This document shows positions 34,752 through 47,200 of a stretch of DNA of 64,000 bases, in pieces (position 1 is the first letter of the stretch; every line of letters starts with the position of its first letter). Made by a program: the position numbers and the translations under genes. Source of the DNA: Austropuccinia psidii (Eukaryota; Basidiomycota; Pucciniomycetes; Pucciniales; Sphaerophragmiaceae); the NCBI GenBank assembly GCA_023105745.1, contig JALGQZ010000002.1, positions 79,005,785-79,069,784 on the forward strand, in the 5' to 3' direction. A model generated the notes under the pieces. The model was not told where the DNA came from. It searched no databases and saw nothing but the letters and a program-made list of their open reading frames with translations.

Positions 34752-37700
34752 ATGACTATGATACTGCATGGTTTTTTCCCTTATTCATTCATTGAGTAAA
34801 TCATTGGAAATTCCTTAGGAATTTATTGAAGGAAGCACTCTTACTTGGGTCAAACCAAATTCCCCCATTGGAGCACAATCCTCATTAGGGAGTCTAGCTT
34901 CATTCTTTTAAACCCCACTTATGCTGGTAATGGCTTTCTGGTTGAATGGCCCTTCAAAGACCTATGTATTTGTTAATCAGCAAAATTTTACAATTTTTTT
35001 TCAAAATATATAAGACATATCTTTCTGTTTATAAATTATTCATCTTCATCAACAATCTCATTTATTTCCAGCACAGGTAATTTGAAAGTTGCCATTCACC
35101 ATGAAAAAGAAATCTAAATTTTAAAACATTTACATAAAAATAAATGAGTTCAAAAAACTTTCTACCATCATTTTCTCTAACTGACTCAAAAAAATATGTA
35201 TGCTTCATTATCATGTCCTCCAAAAGCTGAAGTAATCTTGATTTCTGAAAATACAACTAAAATTAAGATATATAATGTCCTTCTTTATGCATTGGGAATA
35301 TTTTTTTGTAAATTTCTTGTAGATATTAGATTGAAAAGAAATATCTCCCAAAAACATTGATCAAGTATGTTTTTTTCTCTTATCCTACAAATCCACTATC
35401 GTTTGTCAAACTTGAGACCAAATACAATCCCATTTTGCCAAAATTTATGAGTCAATCACTGTCACACCTTTTTCCCATTATTAAAATAAATGGAGACCTC
35501 TTATGACCCAGAAATTATTTCTTCCCATCTGATAGAACATTCAATATATCCACAAATTTCAAATTAAGATAATTAATAGAAATATATCATGAAATGCTAT
35601 ATAATTTGTAGAAATTCTATTAATAAGAGAAAAAAGAATCATATTCTAATATGTGGGGGAATAAAATTAAACTTTGGATCTTCATATTTTATTTTATAGA
35701 GAAAAAATTAGAAGTCCTATAGTTACTTTGGAAATCACAAACATGTTAAATAATTAATAAACATCCATCAAAATACCAGTTTAAGAAAGGAATATTTGGC
35801 TCAAAGCTTTCAGTTATTGATTCGAAAAAAAATCAATTGGCTTTAAGCTATGTACTAAGCTTCCATAGCTTAAAAAGGAGGATTAAATATTCAAGATTTT
35901 TTAAAGCCTGGAATCTCAAAGAGGGAAGCCATTCTTTTAAAGAAAATTACCACTCATGAAATCAGTATCGAAATTTCTCATATTCATTTTTTTCTAAAAA
36001 AGTATTTGTTTCAAAATAATTCTTGCAATTTAGTTTGAAATCTATTTCATATTGACATCTTTGTACTAGCTTTAAGCTTATCACCATTGTGATATTTCAT
36101 GATGCACAATTATAGTCTTCAATATTTGAAGAAGGCTTATCAAGGATATCAAGGTGAGAAATTTCTTGCAAATATTTTTCCACTTTGATATCAATATTAC
36201 AATCTAATTGGAAACAAAAAACATCAATTCCTCTATCAAAATGAATAGCTTTTATAGATTTTTAGGACTTAATCAAGAGCTTTGTAATGATAATACAACA
36301 AAAGAATCTCATTTGGTGGTCAGAATAATATACTTAACTTCAAAGCTCCCCCCAACTTTATGCTCTTATAGAATATTAATTATAATAATCATTTTCCAAA
36401 AGCTGCAGGAACCATATTCAGATCAATATAATGATTTCAAGTTGGTAGTGAAACTGGTATTTTTCAATAAGCTCACTTGATTACTGAATTGAAAATATTT
36501 GTCAAATTGTATTTATTTCTTCAACCTGGAAGTTCTAACATATTATTCTTCCAAGAAACCACCACCTAGATATTTGTAAGGATTGGTACCCTTTTTGTGT
36601 AACTTATAAGCAAACAGCTTTGGATAATTTGTTCTTCAGCCTTTGAAAAACAGGGAACATATTTAAGTCTATCAATTTGAATATTCATATAGGTTTATAG
36701 ACTTAGTGAGCTCTAAAAAAGTTAATACTCAAAATCTCAATCCTTGCAAAAGGGAACTTGATCTGAGTTTTCTAATCAAATAGTGATGCTGGAATCTTGA
36801 AATGACTCCTTTAAGCTAGAAAGTTTATGCATAATTTTCAAACCTCGTCTGTATATACATTCATTTTTATTTCTTAATTATAAGCTGGTACTAGCTTTTT
36901 ATTTGACATTTATTCATCTACTATTAATTCAGCCCATTTATATTCAAAAAGAAAATTTGTACAAAATAGATATCATTTTCTTTCTTTCCTCCAAAAATGA
37001 CTTCTATCCATTTTTTTCAACAACGGGAAAATTGAAACTGAAAGGTTGGAGTATCATAATCAACAATTGCTTAATAAAAAGTTATGTTACCATAAAAGAT
37101 AAATTCTAAATTTTCCTTTTTTTTACATTTTGCTACTAAAATGGAAAAAATGCAAAAGAATTTCACAGTAATATTCTATGGCCTTTTTTTCTTTATTCAG
37201 GAGAAGAATTCTCAATGAAATTTAAGTCAATTTGCAAACCCAGGTTTTGGTTTTTCTTCCCAGTGGAAATAAGAATCAAATTATCATTACTATACTATCT
37301 AGCTTTAGAGATTCAAATAACACCAACTTAAAGGAGGCATCTTTGAAGTGGAAGATCTCAAAATTTTTGAGAATGGAATGTTGTCATAAATGTCTCTATG
37401 TACATGTTTGGAATCAGATAAAAATTACTTATCTCAATAAAAGCACTCAGTATATATTCTCCAGCTATCTGAGTCAAATAATATCAGGGTAGCCTTTGAG
37501 ATTTCCTTAGAAATTGTTGAATGAACTGGTAAAAGGTCAAATTTTGTGTTCATTTTGGATAGCAATCATGTCTCCAGAAGTGATAATATTAGAAATTGGC
37601 TCCTAAAGACTTTTCTGTGGTGGGTTTTTGTTTTTTTGGAAATATGGATAGAATACATTTTAACCTTCATTCCAATTTCCCTCAAACCTTTGTTCAGCCC

Positions 37701-38590
37701 ACATTCACTGGCCATGTTGTGGTCCAGTTGGAAATAAACTAGATAAAGGATTGAATAACAATTGAATCTTATTGTAAACTCCTGATTTGAAAAGCCACTA
37801 AGAGCTAATATGAGTTTATTGATTCAGATCACTGATGAATAACACTTATTAAAATATTTTCAATAACAATCCTCTATCAAATTGCCAATCATTTTGATAA
37901 AACTGCTATACTTGGCCTTTGAGATTTTTTCCATGTCTTTTGATGATGATGGGATATTAAAATGAATTCCAAATTCAAATTTAAACTCAATATATTTCAA
38001 TCCAAAGGGATTCATTACAGCCAAATCCATTATTTTTGATACATAAAAAAATTTCTAAATAACAATGCTACCTCATGCATCTACACTATTTTCAACAATT
38101 TTGTAATATTTGTTTTCTTAATTACACTGTTTTCATTGACCTTTTATCTAATTTCCTGTTACAATTTTTTCATATTGAAACAATAAAATTGCAATCATTT
38201 CGATCCTTCTAATTATTTGTCTCATTTTTTCCAAATTATTGTTCTGTTATTCTCTTATACTTTGATGCCTTTTTGAAATTATGGAGCATTTCAATTATTA
38301 ATTTAATTTGATTGTCTCATAATTTCTTTATTTCTTTTTGAGTTTTTGTTTCGAGTTAGTTTTAGTAGCTTTTTTTTGTATTATTATTTCATTTTTTTTG
38401 GAATTTTCTTTTGATGTTGTTTTTTATCTCTTTGTAATTTCTTAAATTCCTTTTCATTTGTAATTTCCAAGTTTATTTTGTTAATTTCTTTCTTTTTATT
38501 CTTAACATTTTTTTTTCAATTTTTATAGATATTTTTTTAAGTTTTTTCATTTTTGATTGGTTTTATTTTTTTATTCTTTTTTTATGGGTG
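34752..38590. other. AT-rich region without recognisable genes
   Basis: About 3.8 kb. Short open frames occur on both strands (for example 35062-35256 minus, 36208-36480 plus, 37546-37737 plus), but none shows a motif or family I can name. Probably decayed mobile DNA. The last 500 bases become strongly T-rich on the plus strand. Confidence 0.5.
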
Positions 38591-38642
38591 CAGATACTCT
38601 AAATCAATGCATTTGTACTAATTTGGAGTATCTTAACCCATT
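38587..38642. repeat. Imperfect inverted repeat at a T-rich to A-rich switch
   Basis: Two arms of about 27 bp (TGGGTGCAGATACTC... and its near complement ending GAGTATCTTAACCCA) with almost no loop. Left of it (38100-38590) the plus strand is T-rich; right of it (38640-39040) it is A-rich. This could be the centre of an old foldback element. Confidence 0.5.
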
Positions 38643-39042
38643 TAATAAAGTAAAAATTAAAAAAAATAATAATAAAAAATATGTCAAAATTCAAAAGAAA
38701 TAAACAAAGAATAATTGAATAAAAATATATAAAAAGTTTAAAAAAATGAGTTAAACTCCAAAAAAACAAAATTGAAAGCACAAATCAACCATATTCAAAA
38801 TAAAAAAAAACAAAAAGAACTGAGCAAAGCATATAAAAAACATGCAGAAGAATTTAAAAAAAATAAACAAATGAATAAAATGAAATAAAACACTCAAGAC
38901 ATTTTTATTTGTTGAAATAAAAAACTAATTTCAAAAAAATACCAAATACAAAATTGGAAAAGGAACAAAGAAATTTAAAAAAAATTTGGAAATATTTTCA
39001 AAATAAAAAAACAATAAAAAATAAATCAAATAAATAAAAAAA

Positions 39043-39064
39043 GGGTATTGGTAAAAATGCATAA
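39043..39064 (+). repeat. MULE 5' terminal inverted repeat
   Basis: Pairs with 54009-54030. A second, subterminal GGTAAAAACACATAAG copy follows near 39072. At the 3' end a subterminal copy (53990-54003) lies in inverted orientation to the terminal one, so the 3' end forms a hairpin by itself. Confidence 0.65.
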
Positions 39065-39583
39065 GAAAATTGGTAAAAACACATAAGGGGTTCCCTGGGG
39101 CCATTTTACTTAAAAATGAAACATAACATGCCTGTATTGGGAAAAACCATTTCCTGAAAAGGGTTTTTCTCCCCAAAAACCCTCTAACTCCCAATTGTCT
39201 CAAATTTTTTTTCCCTGCCCCCCCAAAGCAAAAAGACCAAACACCCCAAATAATCCTCATTATCCCCACCCCAAACAATTCTTCTTTTTGAAAAACAGCA
39301 TTACCAGAGAAATGTTTTGAAGCTTTTCACACTTTTCTTTCCTTTTTTCCTCCAAATACTGCATTTTCCACCACAAGAAACTGCTTTCAAGCCTCTAAAT
39401 TTCCAATTTTTTACCTTCCCTCATCCATTAATCCCACAGTTAAATCACTTTTTTTCACTCTTAACCACATCTTTTAATTTCTCATACCTTTTTTCACTTT
39501 TTCACCTTTTGAAAGGTTCTTACCCCATTCCAAATCCCCAAATCCCCCTTTTTTTCAAATTTATACATCTTTTTCACTCAAAA

Positions 39584-41944
39584 ATGCTGCAACCCCCCAC
39601 TGAAGGTGAATTTCAGACCCTTGAGCTTCTTTGGCAGAATGTGCAGAATGTTTCAAGGGCTCAGGGGTATTCTTTGTCCACCTTGAGGTCCAATATGACC
39701 CACAACCATATTGAAATGGGTTGTGACAGGTGTGGGACCCCAAATCCCAACAAAAGCCCCTCCAAAACAGTCACCTCAAGAAAGCTTGACTGTCCTTTTA
39801 TACTTTATGCCAGAAAATAAGCCAAGAGTACCACTTGGACTCTTAAATTCAAAAATCCTGAACATAGCCATGATGCCACTGAAAATATCATGGCACATCT
39901 TGCTTTGAGGAAATTCAATGAGCAAGAAACATTCCAAATTTCTCAAATGTCTGAATCACTGCTCATACCAAGGCAAATTCAGGCCCAATTATGAAGCCAG
40001 AGGGAGTCTGACAGGCCTGTAATTGTTCAAGACATTTACAACCAAGTCAAGAAAATAAAGAAAGGCAAACTGCAAGGCAGAAGGCCCATTGATGCTCTTA
40101 TTGACACTCTCAAACAAGAAAATTTTGTTTGGGCCTCTGCAAGGGATTCTGAGGGACACATTACCGGAATGTTTTTCACTCACCCCCTGGCCATAAAACT
40201 CCTTCATGGCTTTCCTCATGTCATTCTCATGGATTTTACTTATGAAAACAATAAGTAAAAAATGCCCCTTTTTCATATTGTTGGATTCAGCTCAACCAAT
40301 AAGACCTTTTTTGGGGCTTTTTGTTTGATGAAGAATGAAACTGAACCCTCATATACTTGGGCATTAAATCAATACATAGAAAAGGTCCCCAACAACACCA
40401 ATCTTGTTCCCCCTCCAGTCATTGTTATTGACAGGGATCTTGCCTTGAAAAACTCTTTTAAGAAGCTCTTACCAGACTCCAAAGTCATGTTATGCATTTG
40501 GCACATCAATAAAGATGTATCTGCTCATTGCAGGAAGAAAAGTGGTCATGGAACTGATTTTGAAAATTTTATAGGCCTTTGGAATCAAGTAATATACTTT
40601 TATCTTTCAATTTATTTCACTTTTTTTCTTATTATTGTTTTTATTAATTACTTTGGGATTCTTTTCTCAGGTTATGTGTTCATCCAATGAAAATTCTTTC
40701 AAAGACAGCTGGAAGAAACCTCAAAAGCAAGTCAAAAATCCTTAAGTCTTGCATGATTTGGAAAATACCTGGACTCCTCAAGAGGATTATTATCTGCCAG
40801 CCTGGATCAGCCACCATTGCCACCTGGGTGTGGGCTCCACCTCCAGAGTTGAAGGTGCCCATGCCATGGTTAAACTTTGGCTCCAAACATCCACTGGTAC
40901 TCTCCTGGAGGTGGTCAGGGCTCTCCACATGGCATTCAGAAAACAATTTATTGAAATCATCAACAGAATCTCCAAAGAAATTATTTTCCATGTCAAGAAT
41001 TTGCCTCCACACATCTGTTCTCTCAATGGCAAGATGTCTCATTATGCTCTTCAGATTGCCTTTGAAAATTTCAAAACCAGATTTCCTCCCTATGAAAAAT
41101 GCACCAACAAATACAACAATTATAAAGGAATTCCTTGCAAGCATAAGACCCAAAAGTTATTATCCAGGCACCAAAAGGCTTGAGATATAAGACTTCCATC
41201 CTCAGTGGCATTTGAGTTTTCCTGTGAGGGTTTTTTAACTTCAAATTCTTACTTTTTTCCTTATTAACTGATCTTCTTTGTCATATTTTTCTCAGACTGG
41301 TTTTCAAGGTGATGATCAAAGTTTTGAAAAAGAAAGAAAGAATGAAGCCAAGAGAATATTTAAAGATATTTGGGAAGATCTTTTTCAAAGACCAATGGGA
41401 GAAATCACCCCAATTCTTCAACGGTTTCAAGATGTTTTGACTGGGAAAGTCCTATTTGATCAGATTCTCAAGAGTCAAGAGGATTATCAATATTATGAAG
41501 ACCCACTAGAATGCAAGAAAATCCATGAAAGACCTCAAGGAGCCAATAATAAAGATAAAAATACAAACAAAAGAGAACCATCAAGATTTGAAATTATTGA
41601 AAGTAAATACAAGAGAAGAGGAACACCCTCATCAAAAGTGACCAGTACAACAACATCAAGATAACAGTGAAATGTCCCCTTTCCAATTATGGAAGTGGAC
41701 TCATCTGAAAATTCTGAAGATTCGGAGGACTCATTATCAAAATCAATCAGTTCATTCAGCAACTGAATTAAATAAATCAGAAGTCACCCTTAGAAGGTCC
41801 AGAAGATTGGAAATCGGAAGCCAAACCTCACAAAGAAAATCACACAATCCTGCCACCAGTTTGAAGGCATATGATGCAATTGACTTTACCTGTGAGCATT
41901 GTCAAAGCAATTATCACACAAGTGATTAATGCTCCAAGCTTTTT
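39584..41944 (+). pseudogene. MULE transposase, broken
   Basis: Coding starts near 39584 (MLQPPTEGEFQTLELLW). A zinc-binding N-terminal region follows (CDRCGTPNP ... LDCPFILYARK), with stops at RK-stop, QL-stop-SQ and NNK-stop. The DDE core is visible: D in VILMD (40232), D in VIVIDRD (40430), CIWHINKD (near 40495) and E in SRVEGAHA (40851-40853). Predicted introns are 40589-40670 (82 nt), 41224-41295 (72 nt) and 41945-42023 (79 nt). A C-terminal basic region (SEVTLRRSRRLE) precedes a Cys/His pair (CEHCQSNYH). At least four in-frame stops make it inactive. The DDE core and terminal repeats support the MULE call over a host FAR1-like gene. Confidence 0.8.
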
Positions 41945-42067
41945 GTGAGTTTCTGATTCTTTTTAATGTATATTTCTCTGTTTTATTTTGATATTTATTC
42001 ATCTTTTGACCTAATTTCTTCAGATACCTGTCTCAGAATACTTGCCCAGGTTTATATTGAAATACAC

Positions 42068-44092
42068 TGTAAGGTTTGACTATGAGACAATAAGTAAAAA
42101 TTACTAATATTTTACTTATTGTACTATGAATGTCCTTATAAATGAAATAAATAAGATAATAATAATTATAATAATAAAGAATTATTATAATTATGGCGTA
42201 AAAATGATTATATTATTAATAAAATATAATAATATAATTTATATTATAAAATATAATATAATAAAATGAATATATTAATATAAAATAATTAATATATTTA
42301 AAGGCACTTTATTATTGTTACAAACAAATAATAAAGGCGTAAAAAATTGGTTTTTATTAATAAAAAACAATTAATAACAATAATATTACCAATATTAAAG
42401 TTATAAATTAATATCAATACTATGTATATTAATTAAAGAATTATTAAAATAATAATAAAGAGAAAATTATTATAATAAGAGAAAATAACTTACTTTTAAC
42501 ACTTAATATAATAATTTTGAAATATTTTACGCCAAAAAATATAAATACAACCTTTTCAAATTGTATTTACAATAAAAAATAAAGAAAATTACTAATATTC
42601 TTGATTTTTACGTGGAAATGAGTTTTAGAGAGATTTTTAACAAAAACAATTAAATAAATGATTTAATCACGTCAAAATAGATGATTAAAACAAGGTGGTC
42701 TTTGGTCTTTAATAATATAATGGTTCTATATATAAAGAATAAAGAAATTACCTTTGATTTAATTGATTTAATGTTTTTGATGCGTCTGAGGGGAAAATAG
42801 AGTAAAAAGTGCTCTATTTATAGTAAATACCTCCCTCCTAGAGTCCAGGAGGCTTCTAGTAGACGTGTACTGAACATATCCACTGGAATTGATCAATATT
42901 TTAAGGTTTGGAGATGATTACATCATGATCAAACCATATTGCATCATTATTACACCATTATTTAGAGTTATCACTATAACTCTAACGTTGATGAAATCAG
43001 AGGCTTGGCAGAACCCCAAAATTCGTGGATTTTATTAGTTTTAATCATAAAATAATAGTATTCACCAATTTTATCACTCATATGACTGTTAAACTTAATT
43101 TAAGGTTACAGTAGGTGATCATAACTGCTCAATTTAAGCTCAAACTTTGATCTTTAATAACTTTCAAGTTTTACACGCTACAGCAATTCAGAGAGTGAAT
43201 TCTGATAGCCTGACATAACCTTATTATGCTGCCAAGAGCTTCACATCACATCATCAAAACTCTAATTTTGATGATTTTTCTTGTAACTCATCTTTTCTGT
43301 CGAAATTCAATATTTTAAACTTCAAATAATGATTTCAGGGGGTTATACCCTGAATTTAATAATAAAAATTATGTCATTCTTCACGAATGAACTAGTAGAA
43401 TCCAACTGTGTGCTTTATTTTAAGCTTGGACCACTTTCACAACAAAGTGGTCAACAGCTCTGTTGATTTTTATCAATATTTCATCATAGGTTTTAACCTT
43501 GTTTATAAGTTGTAAAATAAAGTTCATATCTGTGTTCTTAAATTAAATACGTGGTAACTTTATTTTTGGTTCATCACTCTATCTTGTATAGTTTAAGAGA
43601 TATTAGCTATGATCCTTGAATATATGCGTTGACCAAAAAAGTGCATATATTCAGGTTAATTCCTTAAGTATTAACATTGGAAATTAGCTCATTAATTGTT
43701 TTATGTGTGAATTTTCATGGGGAATCCAATGGTACAATTTATTTCACATTTTGTTTCATTGGTTCTTGAAATAAATAAGGATTTATGGTTTTTATAAGGT
43801 ATTATTCCTTATAACTCATTAAATATTGACTGTACAGATATGCCATAAAAATGGTATATGTGTATTTTAAAATGGGGAATCCAATGGTATAGTTTATTTC
43901 ACATGTTGATTCATTGGTGTTTAAGTTAAACCAATTTTTGTACCAATTTATGGTATTTTTGTATTTTTGAAGTAATTATTTTTAATGTATAATTACTCTA
44001 AGTAATTTTAGTATAATTATCTTAAAGGTATAATTATTCTGAGTCTTTCTTGTGACCTTATTGGGTATGTGGTCATATCTCAAAGGCTCACA
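42068..44092 (-). mobile_element. 3' LTR of the minus element
   Basis: Reads TGTGAGCCTTTGAGATATG from 44092 downward and ends CAAACCTTACA at 42068. It contains a TATAAATA box (42815-42822, minus). The downstream part (42068-42814) has no ATG on the element's sense strand. Confidence 0.9.
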
Positions 44093-44104
44093 TTCCCTAC
44101 CACC
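44093..44104 (-). promoter_or_regulatory. Polypurine tract of the minus element
   Basis: Minus-strand GGTGGTAGGGAA adjoining the 3' LTR, identical to the tract of the tandem element. Confidence 0.75.
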
Positions 44105-44210
44105 AAAAAAGATTGTACCACAATCTGATATGTGTAATTAGGGTATCATCCACTGTCCTACCTCTCCAATAGACTTTGTTAGTCTTGAAGCTCAATAATG
44201 CTTAACTTTT

Positions 44211-47200
44211 CTATTTTTCAGGATTCCTTTCATGTCTGAACCTTCTTAGTAGTTTATCAGCGTTTGTTATATCTTTCTCAAGTAGCCATTCATCTTCTTG
44301 AGTTGAATTTCTATACCTTACAAGGTATTCCCTTTCTTTTTTGTTTCTTGTCCTTCTCTCTTTAAGGACTTTTACTATTTTCTTTTCCTCTCCTTCTTCC
44401 AAGGGGGGAATTTCAAGTGGGGGTTTATTTCTTAGTGGAAATAACTCCTTGTCACTTGAGCTGTAAGGTTTTATTAGACTTACAGGGAAAGCTGGGTGTT
44501 TGTTCATTAGTTCACCTGTGAGTTCCAATTGCACAGCATTGGGTCCATGCAGTGCTTTTATCATAAATGGTCCTGCAAAGGAATCTTTCAATTTCTTTGG
44601 GCCTTTTATGTTATTGAAATTAAGGGTTCACACTAGAACCAAGTCTCCTATTTTGAAATCAGGTGGCTTATGACTTTTATCCCATCTTTCTTTTGCATAT
44701 TTGAAAGAATCTTGCATACATCTGTTTGCATGGTGTCTTGCCTTGTCAAGCATTATTTTAAAGCTGTTTGCTGTTGGGTGTATATCCACTAAGTCCTTTT
44801 TGAGGGTATCATAAGGAAGTCTTGGATTCCAACCTTTTTCTAGCATTGATGGTGTTTTTCCAGTAGAAGAATGGATTGATGTTTTATATGCCAGTTCCAG
44901 TGCTGGTATTAGTGTACACCATTCATGGGTAAAGCCATCAGAATCTTTGAATTCTAGTCCATAAGCACAGAATCTGCTGATCATGTCCTCTAAGGTCTGT
45001 ATCATTCTTTCTGCTAAACCATCAGTTTGAGGATGATAAGCTGTTGAGAATGATACCTTTGTCCCAAACAAGTTATGGAGATTTGTCCATAATGCTGAAG
45101 TGAGCTTTGGGTCTCTGTCACTTATAATATTCTGGAATAAGCCTGTATGGCTAATAGCTTTATTCCGTATCATTATAGCTGTGTCCATAGCTGTGTCATC
45201 TTTGTGACATGGTAAGAACATGGGAGTTTTACTGTATCTGTCGACTAACACTAGGCATGCATTATAACTCCTGTCTCCTCCTGGAGGTAATGCTGTTACC
45301 CAATCCATATGAACTATTTCCCATGGGGATTTTGGTTCTTTGATTTGGATAATCATTCCAAATTTCTTTCCTGTGGCTCTGTTAGCTTTTTGGCATCTGT
45401 CACAGGTTTGGCAGTACTCTGCAACATCTTTCTTCCAATTTGGCCACCAAGAGCAGGTTTTCACCCTCTCTAGTGTCCTATCTTCTGAGAGATGTCCAGA
45501 TGCAACACTATCATGACACTCATGCAAAATAGTGTTTATTAGTGTTCTATCTGTTAAGGTCATAACACATGTGTGTTTTGTTCTATGGTAGAGGTTTCCA
45601 TCAAGGAGGTGGAATCTTCCTTCATCATATGCCTTTTTCCATGTTTCATCTAGTTTTGATGAAAGTGATGGGTCTTTGCAGTCTTTCATTAGAAGTTGGC
45701 TTAAGATATGGCAATTTTTGTCTATCTTATAGCTTTCTTTAACTTGGTTAAAGAATTCTGTGCCAATATCTGTAACACATATTCCTTCTATATGGTGTTC
45801 TTCCTGTGGTACCCATGCTGGATTGTCAGGGGTATTCGCTAGGGCCCATCTGCATTTTTATGGATATTACCAGATTTATGAACAATAGTCATATTTCCTC
45901 TGTATTCTTGGATAGCAATTTGCCATCTCAGCATATGTCTATTTGGAGTCTTCATATTTAATAGTGATTTCACAGCATTACAGTCTGTGATTACATCAAA
46001 TACTGTGCCATCCAAATAATAATGCAGTTTTTCTAAAGCCCACACTAAGCATAAGCATTCCATTTGGCTGGCTCCATACCTTGCTTCTGCTGGCTTTATC
46101 TGCCTTGAAATGAAACAAATTGGTCCTTCCACTGGTTTATCATTGATAATTTGTGTCTGGTAAAGTGCAGCACCTAGTCCTTCTCCACAAGCATCAATGT
46201 ATAGTTTGAAGGGTAGTTTCCAATCTGGCATTAAAAGAAATGGGGCATTTGTTAGTGAATTTTTCAATTCTTCATATGCCTTGACCCTTTCTTCAGTCAT
46301 TTCATAAACTGTTTGTTGGTCACATAATTTATATAAGGATTTGGCAATTTTTGCAAAGTCCTTTATATGCTGTCTATAGTAACCAGCAGATCCTAAAAAT
46401 GATTGCATTTATTTTTTGGTTTGAGGTATTGGTTTAAGTAGTACTGCTGCTACTTTATTTTTGTCTATGCCTAGACTAAGTCCAGATACAACATGTCCTA
46501 GTGCTTTTAATTCACTATATGCAAAATGACACTTTTTCAAGGAAATTTTCATATTCACTTGGACTATTTTCTGTAGTACCCTTTCTAGTCTTGTAAGGTG
46601 ATTTTCCCAAGTTTCTGAGCAGACTATAATATCATCAATATAGATAATTAACCATCCTTCTGATAATTCTTCAGGGATCATGGTATTCATCATTCTTTGA
46701 TAATGGGAAGGTGCATTTTTTATCCCAAATGGCATTTATAAGTATTCAAAAATTCCACAATGGACTATTATTCTTAGTAGTTTCTTGGCATTGTCTGTTA
46801 AGACATTTTGATGAAAACCCTTAAGAGCATCCATAGCTTTAATGAACTTAGCTTGTGACAATTGGGTCAATGTCTCATGGATTCTAGGTATTGGATATCT
46901 ATCTGGAATGGTATAGGTGTTCAGGGCTCTGAAGTGTCCTACCATCCTTGATTTTCCATTATGCCAAGTTATAATGACAGGTGTAGTAACTTCTACCTGT
47001 TCATTATGTCCAACCTTTCTTAATACTCCAAGGTCCATTAATTCTTTAATGTGTACTTCTAAGGCTTCTCTAGCCCTTGGACTAGCTGTGTAAGCTGGTC
47101 TCCTTAGTAAGGGTGGGTAAGGCTTTTCCACATTAAGAATTATGTCTACTTCATGCCCAATTATAGCACCTAGTGGCTCTTTGTCAGTTGCAAAGGCATT

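Noticed and set aside
35062..35256. Minus-strand 64-codon frame with a faint copia-integrase look
   Set aside because: Similarity too weak, and neighbouring frames are not in the order expected of a copia element.
39317..39583. Upstream extension of the transposase reading frame
   Set aside because: Pro/Phe-rich low-complexity sequence before the first recognisable family residues; the start near 39584 fits the homologous relic at 58800 better.
40680..41153. 157-codon minus-strand frame opposite transposase exon 2
   Set aside because: Antisense shadow of the MULE exon, which has clear family motifs on the plus strand.
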